From contig CAKPZY010000003.1 of assembly GCA_934215475.1 (NCBI GenBank), positions 1 to 64,000 on the forward strand: 64,000 bases of DNA. Direction: 5' to 3'. Positions within the stretch are counted from its first letter, which is position 1, and the number at the start of each line of letters is the position of its first letter. This DNA is from an uncultured Ligilactobacillus sp. (lineage in GTDB: Bacteria; Bacillota; Bacilli; Lactobacillales; Lactobacillaceae). Both the position numbers and the translations under genes were made by a program. Shown here one piece after another: positions 1-8,351 of the stretch. The notes beneath the pieces were generated by a model, which was not told where the DNA came from, did no database searches, and saw nothing but the letters and a program-made list of their open reading frames with translations.

Positions 1-60
1 CCCCTGGAGGCCTTCATGAATCATATTACAAATGAACAACTGCAAGAATTTCTAACTTAA
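1..60 (+). CDS. 3' end of an unidentified gene (partial)
   Basis: Frame 1 is open from the first base to a TAA stop at 58-60, giving a 19-residue C-terminal fragment ending in EQLQEFLT. The composition (Glu, Gln, Leu, helical) looks like a protein tail, but a 57-base open stretch can occur by chance and I do not recognise the family. It would converge on the deoxyribosyltransferase gene, and the hairpin at 86-111 lies between them. Confidence 0.35.
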   Translation, partial: PLEAFMNHITNEQLQEFLT

Positions 61-76
61 TTTGACATTTAGCAAC

Positions 77-111
77 ATAAAAAAAGACATAATGTATTTC
101 AACACTATGCC
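77..111 (-). terminator. Rho-independent terminator of the deoxyribosyltransferase gene
   Basis: On the minus strand a 9-bp stem (86-94 pairing with 103-111, two G-U pairs) with an 8-base loop is followed by seven T residues. It lies 20 bases past the TAA stop at 131-133. Confidence 0.7.
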
Positions 112-130
112 AAAAAGTAACATCATATTT

Positions 131-646
131 TTAAAATACTTTACCTCTATAAGTCCCCAGGGTAACATGTCGAAAATCATATTCAGCCAGTTCAGAAATA
201 TTAATGATCCTGGTTACACCGTGAGCCATCATCAAATTTAACGGTTTTTGGTTGTCCTCAGGGATCACCAAAATCACGGGTTTATTCATCGTGGCCAAAA
301 CTCCGCATTCATAAGCCATACCGTCATCAATATCATTAGGATCATAAAGCATGATACCTAGATCTGAGCTTTGGATACCTGCGATATCAGCTCTAAATGT
401 CTGCACTTGCCATTCAACCCCATTCATCACTTCTGGGTCGTCATGCACATTGAGCCCCTTATACTGGAAATCCAATGGGTAATGCGAAAATTTGCGGCTG
501 ATCGTTGGATTTTGTTCGATTGCATCTAAACCAGCATTCATTAATGCTATCTGTTCGTCACTAAACCAAGAACATCCGATATAGGCTTTGACAGGGGCAA
601 CATCAGGATCACTTTTAGTAGATTTGTCATTTTTAGAAACAGTCAT
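131..646 (-). CDS. Nucleoside 2-deoxyribosyltransferase
   Basis: Transfers the 2-deoxyribose group between purine or pyrimidine bases in nucleotide salvage (cytosolic). The 171-residue protein has the NDT Rossmann-like fold: an N-terminal strand ending YIGCSWF (22-28), the GIMLYDPNDIDDGMAYECG segment (97-115) in which E113 aligns with the catalytic Glu of Lactobacillus leichmannii NTD, the PLNLM segment, and a C-terminal YRGKVF matching the end of that enzyme, so the gene is full length. About 18 charged residues precede the fold and are an extension relative to the 157-residue L. leichmannii protein. An SD GAGGAG precedes the ATG. The gene is single, with its own promoter and terminator. Purine-only (PTD) versus purine/pyrimidine specificity cannot be decided from sequence alone. 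Confidence 0.9.
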   Translation of the reverse strand: MTVSKNDKSTKSDPDVAPVKAYIGCSWFSDEQIALMNAGLDAIEQNPTISRKFSHYPLDFQYKGLNVHDDPEVMNGVEWQVQTFRADIAGIQSSDLGIMLYDPNDIDDGMAYECGVLATMNKPVILVIPEDNQKPLNLMMAHGVTRIINISELAEYDFRHVTLGTYRGKVF

Positions 647-685
647 TTTTTTCTCCTCGTTAAAGTATATTTTTTACATGTTTTA

Positions 686-714
686 ATTTTAAAGAAAGCA
701 ACGGTAAAAAGCAA
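686..714 (-). promoter_or_regulatory. Promoter of the deoxyribosyltransferase gene
   Basis: -35 TTGCTT (709-714), 17-base spacer, -10 TAAAAT (686-691) on the minus strand, about 40 bases upstream of the ATG. Confidence 0.55.
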
Positions 715-742
715 TCACGAACCACATAATAAGTTATCTTCA

Positions 743-777
743 TAAAAAAAAGGCCCTCCTTTTCACAGGGGGTCCTT
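743..777 (-). terminator. Terminator of the hrcA-grpE-dnaK-dnaJ operon
   Basis: Minus-strand hairpin with arms at 750-759 and 768-777 (one mismatch, one G-U pair), followed by a T-run (A on plus at 744-751). It sits 21 bases after the dnaJ stop. Confidence 0.75.
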
Positions 778-798
778 ATTTTCTACTGAACATTCTGA

Positions 799-1929
799 TT
801 ACTTTTTAAAGCGGTCAAAAAATGAACCATCACCAGTGGTCTTTTCGCCTGAAGCGGCAGCCAGATCATTGAGCGCTTCCTTTTGCTTTTTATTTAGTCT
901 CTGCGGGGTAACAACTTTGACAGTTACACGCTGATCACCGTTGCCCTTTCCCCGCAACCGTGGAGCTCCTTGACCGCGCAACCGAAATGTTGTACCTGTC
1001 TGTGTACCGCTTGGGATCGTCAATTTGACCTTCCCGTGCACTGTCTTTACTTCGATCTCATCACCAAGTGCCGCTTGAACAAACGAAATGTTTTGGTCCA
1101 GGTAGATCTCAGCACCATCGCGCTTAAATAGTTTACTTGGGGCGACAGTAAAGACAATATACAAATCACCATAAGGTCCGCCATTCTCGCCGGCTTCGCC
1201 TTGGCCTTGCAAGCGCATCTGGTTTCCGTCCTCGACACCAGCGGGCACATTAACTTCGACTGCATGCTTTTCTTGAACATGGCCGCTGCCATGGCAAGTT
1301 GGACATTTTTCTTTAATTTCCTTACCTGTACCATGACATTGATCACATTGTTGCTGTGTCATCACTCTTCCTAAAGGAGTTTGGCGTTGGACTTGAATAA
1401 AACCGCGCCCTCCACACTTAGAGCAAGTCTGCGGTGAAGTTCCGGGCTTAGCACCATTCCCGCCACAGGTTTTACATTGGGCCTCGCGAGTATAGTCGAT
1501 TGTAGATTTTTTGCCAAAAATGGCTTCTTCAAATGTCAAGTGCATTTCGTATTGCAGGTCTCTGCCCTGACGAGGTCCATTTTGATTCCGCCGACGATTT
1601 CCGCCGCCAAAAAATGAACCAAAAATATCATCGAAACCGCCAAAATCTCCGAAACCGCCTTGGTCAAAACCGCCGCCAAAGCCGCCATTACCACCGAAGC
1701 CGCCTTGCTGACCCGTAGAACCATACTGGTCATATTGGGCTTTCTTTTGCGGGTTGTTTAAAATCTCATACGCTTCGTTGACTTCTTTAAATTTTTCCTC
1801 AGCACCCGGCTCATGATTTAGATCCGGATGGTATTTCTTAGATAGTTTCCGATATGCTTTTTTGATCTCATCACTCGAAGCATCTTTGGAAACTCCAAGA
1901 ACTTCATATGGATCCCTTTGCTCAGCCAT
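799..1929 (-). CDS. dnaJ: Chaperone protein DnaJ (Hsp40)
   Basis: Co-chaperone that delivers unfolded clients to DnaK and stimulates its ATPase. The 376-residue protein shows the J-domain (about 1-70) with the HPD motif at 34-36, a Gly/Phe-rich region (about 73-110), four CxxCxGxG zinc-binding repeats ([32 protein letters not shown]) and the C-terminal substrate-binding barrels. This is a complete type I DnaJ of normal length. SD GGAGGA lies 6 bases before the ATG. It is the last gene of the HrcA-controlled operon, separated from dnaK by a hairpin that may lower its expression relative to dnaK. Confidence 0.98.
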   Translation of the reverse strand: MAEQRDPYEVLGVSKDASSDEIKKAYRKLSKKYHPDLNHEPGAEEKFKEVNEAYEILNNPQKKAQYDQYGSTGQQGGFGGNGGFGGGFDQGGFGDFGGFDDIFGSFFGGGNRRRNQNGPRQGRDLQYEMHLTFEEAIFGKKSTIDYTREAQCKTCGGNGAKPGTSPQTCSKCGGRGFIQVQRQTPLGRVMTQQQCDQCHGTGKEIKEKCPTCHGSGHVQEKHAVEVNVPAGVEDGNQMRLQGQGEAGENGGPYGDLYIVFTVAPSKLFKRDGAEIYLDQNISFVQAALGDEIEVKTVHGKVKLTIPSGTQTGTTFRLRGQGAPRLRGKGNGDQRVTVKVVTPQRLNKKQKEALNDLAAASGEKTTGDGSFFDRFKK

Positions 1930-1989
1930 ATTCGTCCTCCAAATTAATTCATCTTAAGTTCTTCCAGCTTATCACATCTAATTTCAAAT

Positions 1990-2024
1990 AAAAAGTCAAA
2001 GTCCGTTTCGGACTCCGACTTTTT
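1990..2024 (-). terminator. dnaK-dnaJ intergenic hairpin (terminator-like)
   Basis: Minus strand: a 16-base arm (2009-2024) pairs with 1990-2005 around an AAA loop; the 3' arm ends in TTTTT followed by ATTTG. It has terminator form but lies inside the operon, so it probably attenuates dnaJ or stabilises dnaK mRNA. Confidence 0.65.
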
Positions 2025-2041
2025 AAACAACGATCAACTAA

Positions 2042-3907
2042 TTACTTTTTGTCGTCCGGATTAACTTCTTTGAAATCTCCGTTGACTGTATCACCATCAT
2101 CGGAGTTGTTGTCGTTGGAAGATGAATTACCATTGTTATTATCTTTACCCTTGGCTTGTTGTGCTTGTTGTGCTTGTTGGTAAAGTTTAACTGACATGTC
2201 TTGAACTAATTTGGTTAAGTCATCTTTCTTAGTCTTCATGTCATCAATATTATTAGCCTCTTGGGCTTTCTTCAAAGCATCACGCGCGTCTTTGATCTTC
2301 TTGACTTCATCTTCGCCGACCGCTTTATTATCCTTAACTTCTTTCAAAGTTTTATCTGTTTGGAAAATAAGTTGATCGACTTCATTCTTTAAGTCTACTT
2401 CTTCTTTGCGCTTCTTGTCGCTTTCTTCATTACTCTTAGCTTCATTGACCATCCGATCGATCTCTTCATCTGACAAACCAGATGAACTCTTGATCGTGAT
2501 CTTTTGTTCTTTATTAGTCCCAAGGTCTTTGGCAGAGACGTTTACGATCCCGTTTTTGTCAATGTCAAATGAAACTTGAATCTGAGGAACACCACGTGGA
2601 GCAGCTGGAATATCTGTCAATTGGAAACGACCCAGTGTCTTGTTATCAGCAGCCATCGGACGTTCACCTTGCAGCACATGAATATCCACAGCCGGTTGAT
2701 TATCCGCTGCCGTTGAGAAGACTTGTGATTTAGATGTTGGGATCGTCGTATTACGATCGATCAATTTAGTAAAGACTCCGCCCATAGTTTCAATACCTAA
2801 CGATAATGGAGTAACATCCAATAAGACGACATCTTTAACATCACCAGTGATAACTCCAGCCTGAATAGCAGCACCCAAGGCAACGGCTTCGTCTGGGTTA
2901 ACCGATTCATTTGGATTATGACCAGTTTCTTTTTCAACTAATCCTTTAACAGCTGGGATCCGAGTAGAACCACCAACTAAAATGACTTCGTCGATATCGC
3001 CGGTTGATAAGCCTGCATCAGACAAGGAATTTTGTACTGGAACCCGAGTCTTTTCTACCAAATCAGATGTTAATTCATTAAATTTGGCCCGAGTCAAAGT
3101 GGTCTCCAAGTGCAATGGTCCAGAGTCCCCGGCAGTAATAAATGGCAATGAGATCTGAGCTGAAGAAATACCAGAAAGGTCCTTCTTAGCTTTTTCTGCA
3201 GCATCTTTCAGACGTTGCATAGCCATTTTGTCTTTTGAAAGGTCGATCCCGTTTTCCTGCTTAAAGTTATCAACTAACCAGTTAATGATCTTGTTATCAA
3301 AATCATCACCGCCAAGGTGAGTATCACCATTAGTCGAAAGTACTTGGAAGACACCGTCGCCTAATTCAAGGATGGAAACATCAAAAGTACCGCCGCCAAG
3401 GTCATAAACCATGATTTTTTCGTCTTTATCTGTCTTGTCCAAGCCATAAGCTAAAGCAGCAGCAGTAGGTTCGTTAACGATCCTTTCAACTTTTAAGCCA
3501 GCAATTTTACCGGCATCTTTGGTAGCTTGACGCTGGGAATCATTGAAGTATGCTGGAACTGTAATAACAGCCTGAGAAACTGATTCTCCTAGGTATGATT
3601 CAGCGTACTCTTTGATATGCTGTAAGATCATCGCAGAAATTTCTTGTGGAGTATAATCCTTACCGCCAGCGGAAACCTTGTAGCCGGATTCGCCCATATG
3701 ACGCTTGATGGATGAAACTGTATCTGGGTTAGTAATAGCTTGGCGCTTGGCAACTTCACCGACTTGTGTTTCGCCATTTTTGAAGGAAACAACAGAAGGA
3801 GTAGTACGGTTTCCTTCCGGGTTTGTAATGATTTTTGCGTCTTTACCTTCAAGGACAGCAACTGCAGAGTTAGTTGTCCCTAAATCAATACCAATAACTT
3901 TTGACAT
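2042..3907 (-). CDS. dnaK: Chaperone protein DnaK (Hsp70)
   Basis: ATP-dependent Hsp70 chaperone for folding nascent and stress-denatured proteins. The 621-residue protein begins [16 protein letters not shown] (phosphate-1 loop), carries the [11 protein letters not shown] phosphate-2 motif and VGGSTRIP in the nucleotide-binding domain (about 1-360), then the substrate-binding domain and helical lid. The C-terminal tail (about 575-621) is rich in Gln, Asn, Ser and Asp, as usual in lactobacilli. It lies between grpE (43 bases upstream) and dnaJ, and is expressed from the CIRCE-controlled promoter at 5639-5667. I see no second CIRCE in front of it. Confidence 0.99.
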   Translation of the reverse strand: MSKVIGIDLGTTNSAVAVLEGKDAKIITNPEGNRTTPSVVSFKNGETQVGEVAKRQAITNPDTVSSIKRHMGESGYKVSAGGKDYTPQEISAMILQHIKEYAESYLGESVSQAVITVPAYFNDSQRQATKDAGKIAGLKVERIVNEPTAAALAYGLDKTDKDEKIMVYDLGGGTFDVSILELGDGVFQVLSTNGDTHLGGDDFDNKIINWLVDNFKQENGIDLSKDKMAMQRLKDAAEKAKKDLSGISSAQISLPFITAGDSGPLHLETTLTRAKFNELTSDLVEKTRVPVQNSLSDAGLSTGDIDEVILVGGSTRIPAVKGLVEKETGHNPNESVNPDEAVALGAAIQAGVITGDVKDVVLLDVTPLSLGIETMGGVFTKLIDRNTTIPTSKSQVFSTAADNQPAVDIHVLQGERPMAADNKTLGRFQLTDIPAAPRGVPQIQVSFDIDKNGIVNVSAKDLGTNKEQKITIKSSSGLSDEEIDRMVNEAKSNEESDKKRKEEVDLKNEVDQLIFQTDKTLKEVKDNKAVGEDEVKKIKDARDALKKAQEANNIDDMKTKKDDLTKLVQDMSVKLYQQAQQAQQAKGKDNNNGNSSSNDNNSDDGDTVNGDFKEVNPDDKK

Positions 3908-3950
3908 ACAATTCTACCTCTCTTGAAATTTTTTTAGTATTTAATAACAT

Positions 3951-4535
3951 TTATTGTGCAACAACGACCATGGACGGCCTCAATACACGATCTTTAAGCA
4001 TGTATCCTTCTTGGAAGACTTGGACGACTGTTTCAGGTTCTTGTCCTTCACCGACTGGAACAGTTTTCACAGCCTGGTGGAACTTAGGATCAAACTTCTT
4101 GTTTAAAGCATCAATTTGTTGGACCCCATTATTAGAAAGAGCTTCTTGAATGTCCTTAGCGACCATTTCAACGCCCTTCTTCAATTGTTTAGAATGCTCA
4201 TCGTTAACTTCGATTGCCAAAGCACGATTTAAATTGTCAATAGCTGGCAAAATAGCTCTCGCTATCTCTTGGCCCTGATACTTTAACAAACGATCTTGTT
4301 CTTTTTTATAACGGGTCTGCATATTGGCGATTTCAGCCTCTGCCCTCAGATACTTATCCTCGAGCTTAGAATTTTTTTGCTTAAGGTCTTCTAGTTGACT
4401 GGTTACTTTTTTAGATTTCTTCTTGGCAGTTTCAGTCTTAGTAGGTTTCTTTTGATCTGCCTTTGCTGTTTTACTGCTGGAAGCAGCCTTTACTTTATTT
4501 TCAGAATCCTTAGTTGCTTTTTGTTTGTCAGTCAC
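3951..4535 (-). CDS. grpE: Nucleotide exchange factor GrpE
   Basis: Homodimeric exchange factor that releases ADP from DnaK. I place the start at the GTG at 4535 (194 residues) because an SD AAGGGG at 4543-4548 sits 7 bases upstream; an in-frame ATG at 4568 overlaps the end of hrcA and has no such SD. The N-terminus (about 1-50) is Lys/Thr/Ser-rich and probably disordered. A long coiled-coil helix follows (about 55-110), then the C-terminal beta domain with PVGEGQEPETVVQVFQEGY near residue 165, close to the GrpE signature. Second gene of the heat-shock operon. Confidence 0.95.
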   Translation of the reverse strand: MTDKQKATKDSENKVKAASSSKTAKADQKKPTKTETAKKKSKKVTSQLEDLKQKNSKLEDKYLRAEAEIANMQTRYKKEQDRLLKYQGQEIARAILPAIDNLNRALAIEVNDEHSKQLKKGVEMVAKDIQEALSNNGVQQIDALNKKFDPKFHQAVKTVPVGEGQEPETVVQVFQEGYMLKDRVLRPSMVVVAQ

Positions 4536-4551
4536 ACCAACACCCCTTTTC

Positions 4552-5586
4552 CTATTCATTAAAGCCATGATAATAATTGGTCAGCCTCCGCGATAATTCA
4601 AACCTTAATCCGTCTAACACTCCTAGCATTTTTGAATACTGCATATTAGTCGGACCAAGGATCGCAATCAGCCCTTCTCCATTATTACCATCATAATAGC
4701 GCGCCGATATAACACTGTAATTGCTTAACAACTTATCTGCAAGCTCATCACCTATAAAAACTGCAACATCATGCGGTTTATTGGTTAAAAGTTTGCTTAG
4801 CGCGGAACTATGATCTACTAAATTGTAAATGGACTTTACCTGCTCAATATTTTCACTGTCTAAATAATTCAGCAAGTTTTCTTTGCCGTCCACGAATATT
4901 TGCTGGTGAACAGCCCTATCCAAAACATTATCAAAAACATTAAGCAGGTTAAGTGAACCCCGCAAATAATTACGTAATTTTGGGGCATTAGACTGTAACC
5001 GTGCGCTAACTTGATCTAGCGGCAAACCAACAACCTGTTCATTGATCAAACGCACCACGGCTTCCATCTGATCTCCATGGATCCCCTTTTGAACATTGAA
5101 GATCTGACTTTCCACCGTTCCATCGCTAGTGACCATGATCAGCATGACTTGCAACATACTCAGTGGGACCAGACGAAATCCTTCAAGTTTTACATCCTTA
5201 GAACCAGGCTTGAGTGAAATCGCCGTATAATCAGTCATCTCAGATAATAGTCTAGCAGAAGTTGCAATGATCTCATCGACCTTTGAGAAATTATTTGCCA
5301 ATCCCTCGTGAATGGCCGCAAGTGTATGCTTATCCAATTTTGTGGGGGTAAGCATATTATCAATATAATAACGGTAGCCTTCTAAAGAAGGAACACGTCC
5401 GGAGCTTAAATGTTCCTTCATTATATAACCCGCCTGTTCTAAGACAGCCATTTCATTACGAATGGTTGCGGAACTGACATGCACCGGTAATTGTTCTTGC
5501 AGCTTTTTAGAACCGATCGGTTGACCAACGTTGGCGTAGTCCTGAATAATTGTCTCCAAAATCAGTAATTGTCTTTGTGTGAGCAT
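4552..5586 (-). CDS. hrcA: Heat-inducible transcription repressor HrcA
   Basis: Repressor that binds CIRCE and shuts off the dnaK operon; in the known system GroEL promotes its activity. The 344-residue protein has an N-terminal winged helix (QLLILETIIQDY, then IGSKKLQEQL and SSATIRNEMAVLE) and the C-terminal GAF-like and insertion regions. The ATG at 5586 is preferred, with SD AGAGG 8 bases upstream; the in-frame GTG at 5595 overlaps that SD. The stop lies 16 bases upstream of the grpE GTG. Its own promoter carries a CIRCE, implying autoregulation. Confidence 0.97.
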   Translation of the reverse strand: MLTQRQLLILETIIQDYANVGQPIGSKKLQEQLPVHVSSATIRNEMAVLEQAGYIMKEHLSSGRVPSLEGYRYYIDNMLTPTKLDKHTLAAIHEGLANNFSKVDEIIATSARLLSEMTDYTAISLKPGSKDVKLEGFRLVPLSMLQVMLIMVTSDGTVESQIFNVQKGIHGDQMEAVVRLINEQVVGLPLDQVSARLQSNAPKLRNYLRGSLNLLNVFDNVLDRAVHQQIFVDGKENLLNYLDSENIEQVKSIYNLVDHSSALSKLLTNKPHDVAVFIGDELADKLLSNYSVISARYYDGNNGEGLIAILGPTNMQYSKMLGVLDGLRFELSRRLTNYYHGFNE

Positions 5587-5601
5587 CGCAATCACCTCTT
5601 T

Positions 5602-5628
5602 TTAGCACTTAACACTCTTGAGTGCTAA
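5602..5628 (-). promoter_or_regulatory. CIRCE operator (HrcA binding site)
   Basis: Inverted repeat TTAGCACTT-N9-GAGTGCTAA, differing from the consensus TTAGCACTC-N9-GAGTGCTAA at one base of one arm. It lies just downstream of the -10 box and 15 bases before the hrcA ATG, so HrcA bound here would block initiation. Confidence 0.95.
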
Positions 5629-5638
5629 GTCAATTATT

Positions 5639-5667
5639 AATATACACGTCATTATATTAAACGTCAA
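5639..5667 (-). promoter_or_regulatory. Sigma-A promoter of hrcA-grpE-dnaK-dnaJ
   Basis: -35 TTGACG (5662-5667), 17-base spacer, -10 TATATT (5639-5644); the CIRCE starts 10 bases downstream of the -10. Confidence 0.85.
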
Positions 5668-5696
5668 GGAATGTCAGTGTTTTTTGACGATTTTCT

Positions 5697-5726
5697 TGAA
5701 AAAATTAACTGAAAGTTTTCAGTTAA
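5697..5726 (-). terminator. Terminator after ribF
   Basis: Minus-strand 9-bp perfect stem (5705-5713 with 5718-5726), 4-base loop, then six T residues. It isolates ribF from the heat-shock promoter. Confidence 0.8.
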
Positions 5727-5780
5727 AAATATTACTTTCAATCTATGACTAGCAAAGTATGAAGTAACAAAACGCCTCGT

Positions 5781-6752
5781 TCATAAGCTTTTTACACTAA
5801 AGCCTGAAACATTTAAATCATTGAAAAATTTTCTGGTGTTTGTTTCATCTTGTTTCATTTGCTCGATCAAATCAGCGACATCCGCAAATTTAATTGAAGA
5901 ACGTAAGAATTGAAACCACTGTACTCGAACATCTTTATTGTAAAAATCTTGTTTCACATCAAAGAGATTGATCTCTACAGTCAGTTTTCTATTTGGACCG
6001 AAAGTTTCGTTATGACTAACTGAAGCCATGCCATCAAACCACTTTTCATCGATTTGTACCTTAACGGCATAGACCCCGATAGTAGGTAGTTTTTGTTGTT
6101 GATCTACTTTTACGTTAATGGTAGGAAATCCCATCGTACGGCCACGAGCTTTTCCGTGAACTACGATCCCGGAAGTCTCAAAGGGATAGCCTAACAGGGC
6201 ATTAGCATGCTGAATTTTACCTTGATCCAAAGCCGCCTTAATTTGAGTAGAACCAACTTTTTGTGAGCGTTCTTTTAATTCGGGAACCTCGTGGATGGTA
6301 AAGCGTCCACGGGCGTAATCTGATAAGACACTCATGTTGGCGCTGTCTGGTTTTCCATAGGTGAAATCGAAACCAGCTACAGCTCCAACTGCATTAAGAC
6401 CGACAATATAATTGTCGACAAAATCTTGTGGCCTCATCTTGGTCATATTGCTGTTAAATTCCAAGACGTAAGCTATATCAGCACCCAACTCAGAAAATAA
6501 TTCGAGTTTACGTTTTGTCAATGTTAAATAGCGTATATCCTCAGGAGCTAATTTCTGGTAGACTCCTTTAGGATAACGATCAAAAGTCATAACGGCTAAT
6601 TTTACGTTTTTTTCCACCGCTAATTTTTTGGCAGCATGAATAACCTCTTGATGTCCCCGATGGACACCATCAAAGAATCCTAACGCCAAAATAACAGGAC
6701 CAGCTGGGATCTGTTTTTTGTCATAAGGTGCTGATAGATTAATGACTTGCAT
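5781..6752 (-). CDS. ribF: Bifunctional riboflavin kinase / FAD synthetase RibF
   Basis: Phosphorylates riboflavin to FMN and adenylylates FMN to FAD. In the 323-residue protein the N-terminal FAD synthetase (nucleotidyltransferase) domain carries GFFDGVHRGHQ (25-35), and the C-terminal riboflavin kinase domain carries GKARGRTMGFPTINV and IGVYAVKV. SD AAGGAAAG precedes the ATG. It follows truB by 14 bases and is cotranscribed with it, a standard Firmicutes pair. I see no FMN riboswitch, and none is expected for ribF. Confidence 0.98.
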   Translation of the reverse strand: MQVINLSAPYDKKQIPAGPVILALGFFDGVHRGHQEVIHAAKKLAVEKNVKLAVMTFDRYPKGVYQKLAPEDIRYLTLTKRKLELFSELGADIAYVLEFNSNMTKMRPQDFVDNYIVGLNAVGAVAGFDFTYGKPDSANMSVLSDYARGRFTIHEVPELKERSQKVGSTQIKAALDQGKIQHANALLGYPFETSGIVVHGKARGRTMGFPTINVKVDQQQKLPTIGVYAVKVQIDEKWFDGMASVSHNETFGPNRKLTVEINLFDVKQDFYNKDVRVQWFQFLRSSIKFADVADLIEQMKQDETNTRKFFNDLNVSGFSVKSL

Positions 6753-6766
6753 CTTTCACTTTCCTT

Positions 6767-7681
6767 TCACCCTAGGTCTATCATTTGTTCCGGTTGATAT
6801 ATCGCTTTTTGCGTATTGTAATAATAAACGCACCGTGCCCGTCTTTCAAAAAATAAAACGATTTTATGCAAGGGCCCTTCCTGACTTCGCAGTTTATTTA
6901 ATTCCAGGAAACCGCCATTCTTAACGATTTTCCATTCTCCATCACTTAATTCATAAGTGGGAAATTTTTTTAGTGCATGGCTGACTGGCCTCAAGATGTC
7001 AGCCAGCTGTTCCTGATCCATTGCACTTAGCCTTTCCAAACTAATTGCTTCTTCTTGTGAAAACCCACCGCTTTTAATTCTCGTTAGATCAGACATTACT
7101 GCAGGTACGCCTAACTTTTTCCCCAGATCCACAGCCAGCGTTCTCACATATGTTCCTTTTTGACATCCTACTTCGAAGTAAATTTTTTGGCGGCCGGCAG
7201 ATGGATCAAATGATGAAGGTTGTATCTGTTTAAAGTAATCTACTGTGATTTTCCGCTTTGGTCTAACGACAGGATCACCATGACGCGCATAATCATATAA
7301 GCGCCGCCCATTTACTTTGATGGCCGAATACAGCGGCGGGATCTGCAGCATAGTCCCCGTTAGTTCTTGCATCTTCTCATTGATCTGAGTAGATGTAAAT
7401 GCCTGAGCTAAATTCTGCTGCTTAATGATTTTTCCTTCTAGATCTTCAGTTTCAGTCGCAAATCCCAATGTGATCTGACCACGGTAAATTTTACCGGAAT
7501 CCATTAAATAATTCACAACCTTAGTGGCTTTACCGATACAGATCGGCAAAACACCGTCCACATTCGGATCAAGTGTTCCAGAATGACCGACTTTCCCGGT
7601 TTTAAAAATTTTTCGGCATTTGAAAACCGCGTCATTACTAGTCATTCCTCTTTCTTTGAATAACGGTAAGATCCCATCCAT
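6767..7681 (-). CDS. truB: tRNA pseudouridine(55) synthase TruB
   Basis: Makes the T-loop pseudouridine 55 in tRNAs. The 304-residue protein starts MDGILPLFKERGMTS and contains GHSGTLDPNVDGVLP with catalytic D38, then the YSAIKVNGRRLYDYAR and KGTYVRTLAVDLG motifs. I use the ATG at 7681, 8 bases from an SD GGAGG at 7690-7694; the adjacent ATG at 7684 (5 bases from the SD) is equally possible. The gene starts a truB-ribF unit, because an intrinsic terminator separates it from rbfA. Confidence 0.97.
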   Translation of the reverse strand: MDGILPLFKERGMTSNDAVFKCRKIFKTGKVGHSGTLDPNVDGVLPICIGKATKVVNYLMDSGKIYRGQITLGFATETEDLEGKIIKQQNLAQAFTSTQINEKMQELTGTMLQIPPLYSAIKVNGRRLYDYARHGDPVVRPKRKITVDYFKQIQPSSFDPSAGRQKIYFEVGCQKGTYVRTLAVDLGKKLGVPAVMSDLTRIKSGGFSQEEAISLERLSAMDQEQLADILRPVSHALKKFPTYELSDGEWKIVKNGGFLELNKLRSQEGPLHKIVLFFERRARCVYYYNTQKAIYQPEQMIDLG

Positions 7682-7729
7682 CATTAGTTCCTCCAAATCT
7701 AAACTTATCATTATCACAAGCACGAAACA

Positions 7730-7756
7730 GCAGGTAATTCACAACTGTGAATCTGC
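7730..7756. promoter_or_regulatory. Palindrome upstream of truB
   Basis: A 16-bp dyad ATTCACA-AC-TGTGAAT (7737-7752) is flanked by GCAG (7730-7733) and CTGC (7753-7756), which also pair if three bases bulge. It lies 46-72 bases upstream of truB, next to a weak extended -10 element. It could be an operator or a leader hairpin; nothing in the sequence names a regulator. Confidence 0.35.
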
Positions 7757-7825
7757 CGTGGACAACTGCATTTAAAAGTAAACTCAAAAAATCCGGTCAC
7801 ACAAATTGTTTTTTACGCAGTTGTT

Positions 7826-7860
7826 AAAAGGCCGCCACAAAACATCGTTTTGCGACGGCC
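7826..7860 (-). terminator. Terminator of the rimP-nusA-infB-rbfA operon
   Basis: Minus-strand 14-bp stem (7847-7860 with 7830-7843, two G-U pairs), 3-base loop, then TTTT. It lies 80 bases past the rbfA stop. Confidence 0.85.
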
Positions 7861-7939
7861 CTGGCCAAATCACATAAATAATATGTTTTGACCCGCTTAT
7901 TCGTTTCTAGTAATCAAAAGTTTGCTTCGCTAAAAACGC

Positions 7940-8296
7940 TTATTGTTCTTCTTGATGCAGCTTTCGCAATAATTCATCAATATGTTCACCATATTTTTCC
8001 GACTTGTCCTGTTTAAAATGAATCTCAGGAGTGACATAGATGCTAAGTCTATGCCCAAGTTCTCCACGAATTAAACCAGTTGCTTTTTTGAGGCCCCTGG
8101 CAGTCTTTTCTTGGTCTGAAGCCAAATCGGACAAAATACTGTAATATATCGTTGCTTGTTGCAGATCGCCAGTTACATCAACACCAGTGATCGTGACTCC
8201 TGAGACTCTGGGATCACGCACGCGTTTTTGTAAGATATCATTGACCTCGCGTTGGATCTCTTGAGCTAGGCGGCCGACACGTATTTGTTGTGCCAT
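7940..8296 (-). CDS. rbfA: 30S ribosome-binding factor RbfA
   Basis: Small KH-fold factor that binds immature 30S subunits and assists 5'-end processing of 16S rRNA, important at low temperature. At 118 residues it has the family length and shows RVGRLAQEIQREVNDIL at the N-terminus and the DVTGDLQQATIYYSIL strand region. SD AAGGAGGAG lies close to the ATG. It is the last gene of the rimP-nusA operon, 55 bases after infB. Confidence 0.97.
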   Translation of the reverse strand: MAQQIRVGRLAQEIQREVNDILQKRVRDPRVSGVTITGVDVTGDLQQATIYYSILSDLASDQEKTARGLKKATGLIRGELGHRLSIYVTPEIHFKQDKSEKYGEHIDELLRKLHQEEQ

Positions 8297-8351
8297 TATT
8301 CTCCTCCTTGAAAGCTAAGATGCTTACTGCTTTTAACTCGTCACAAATTGT

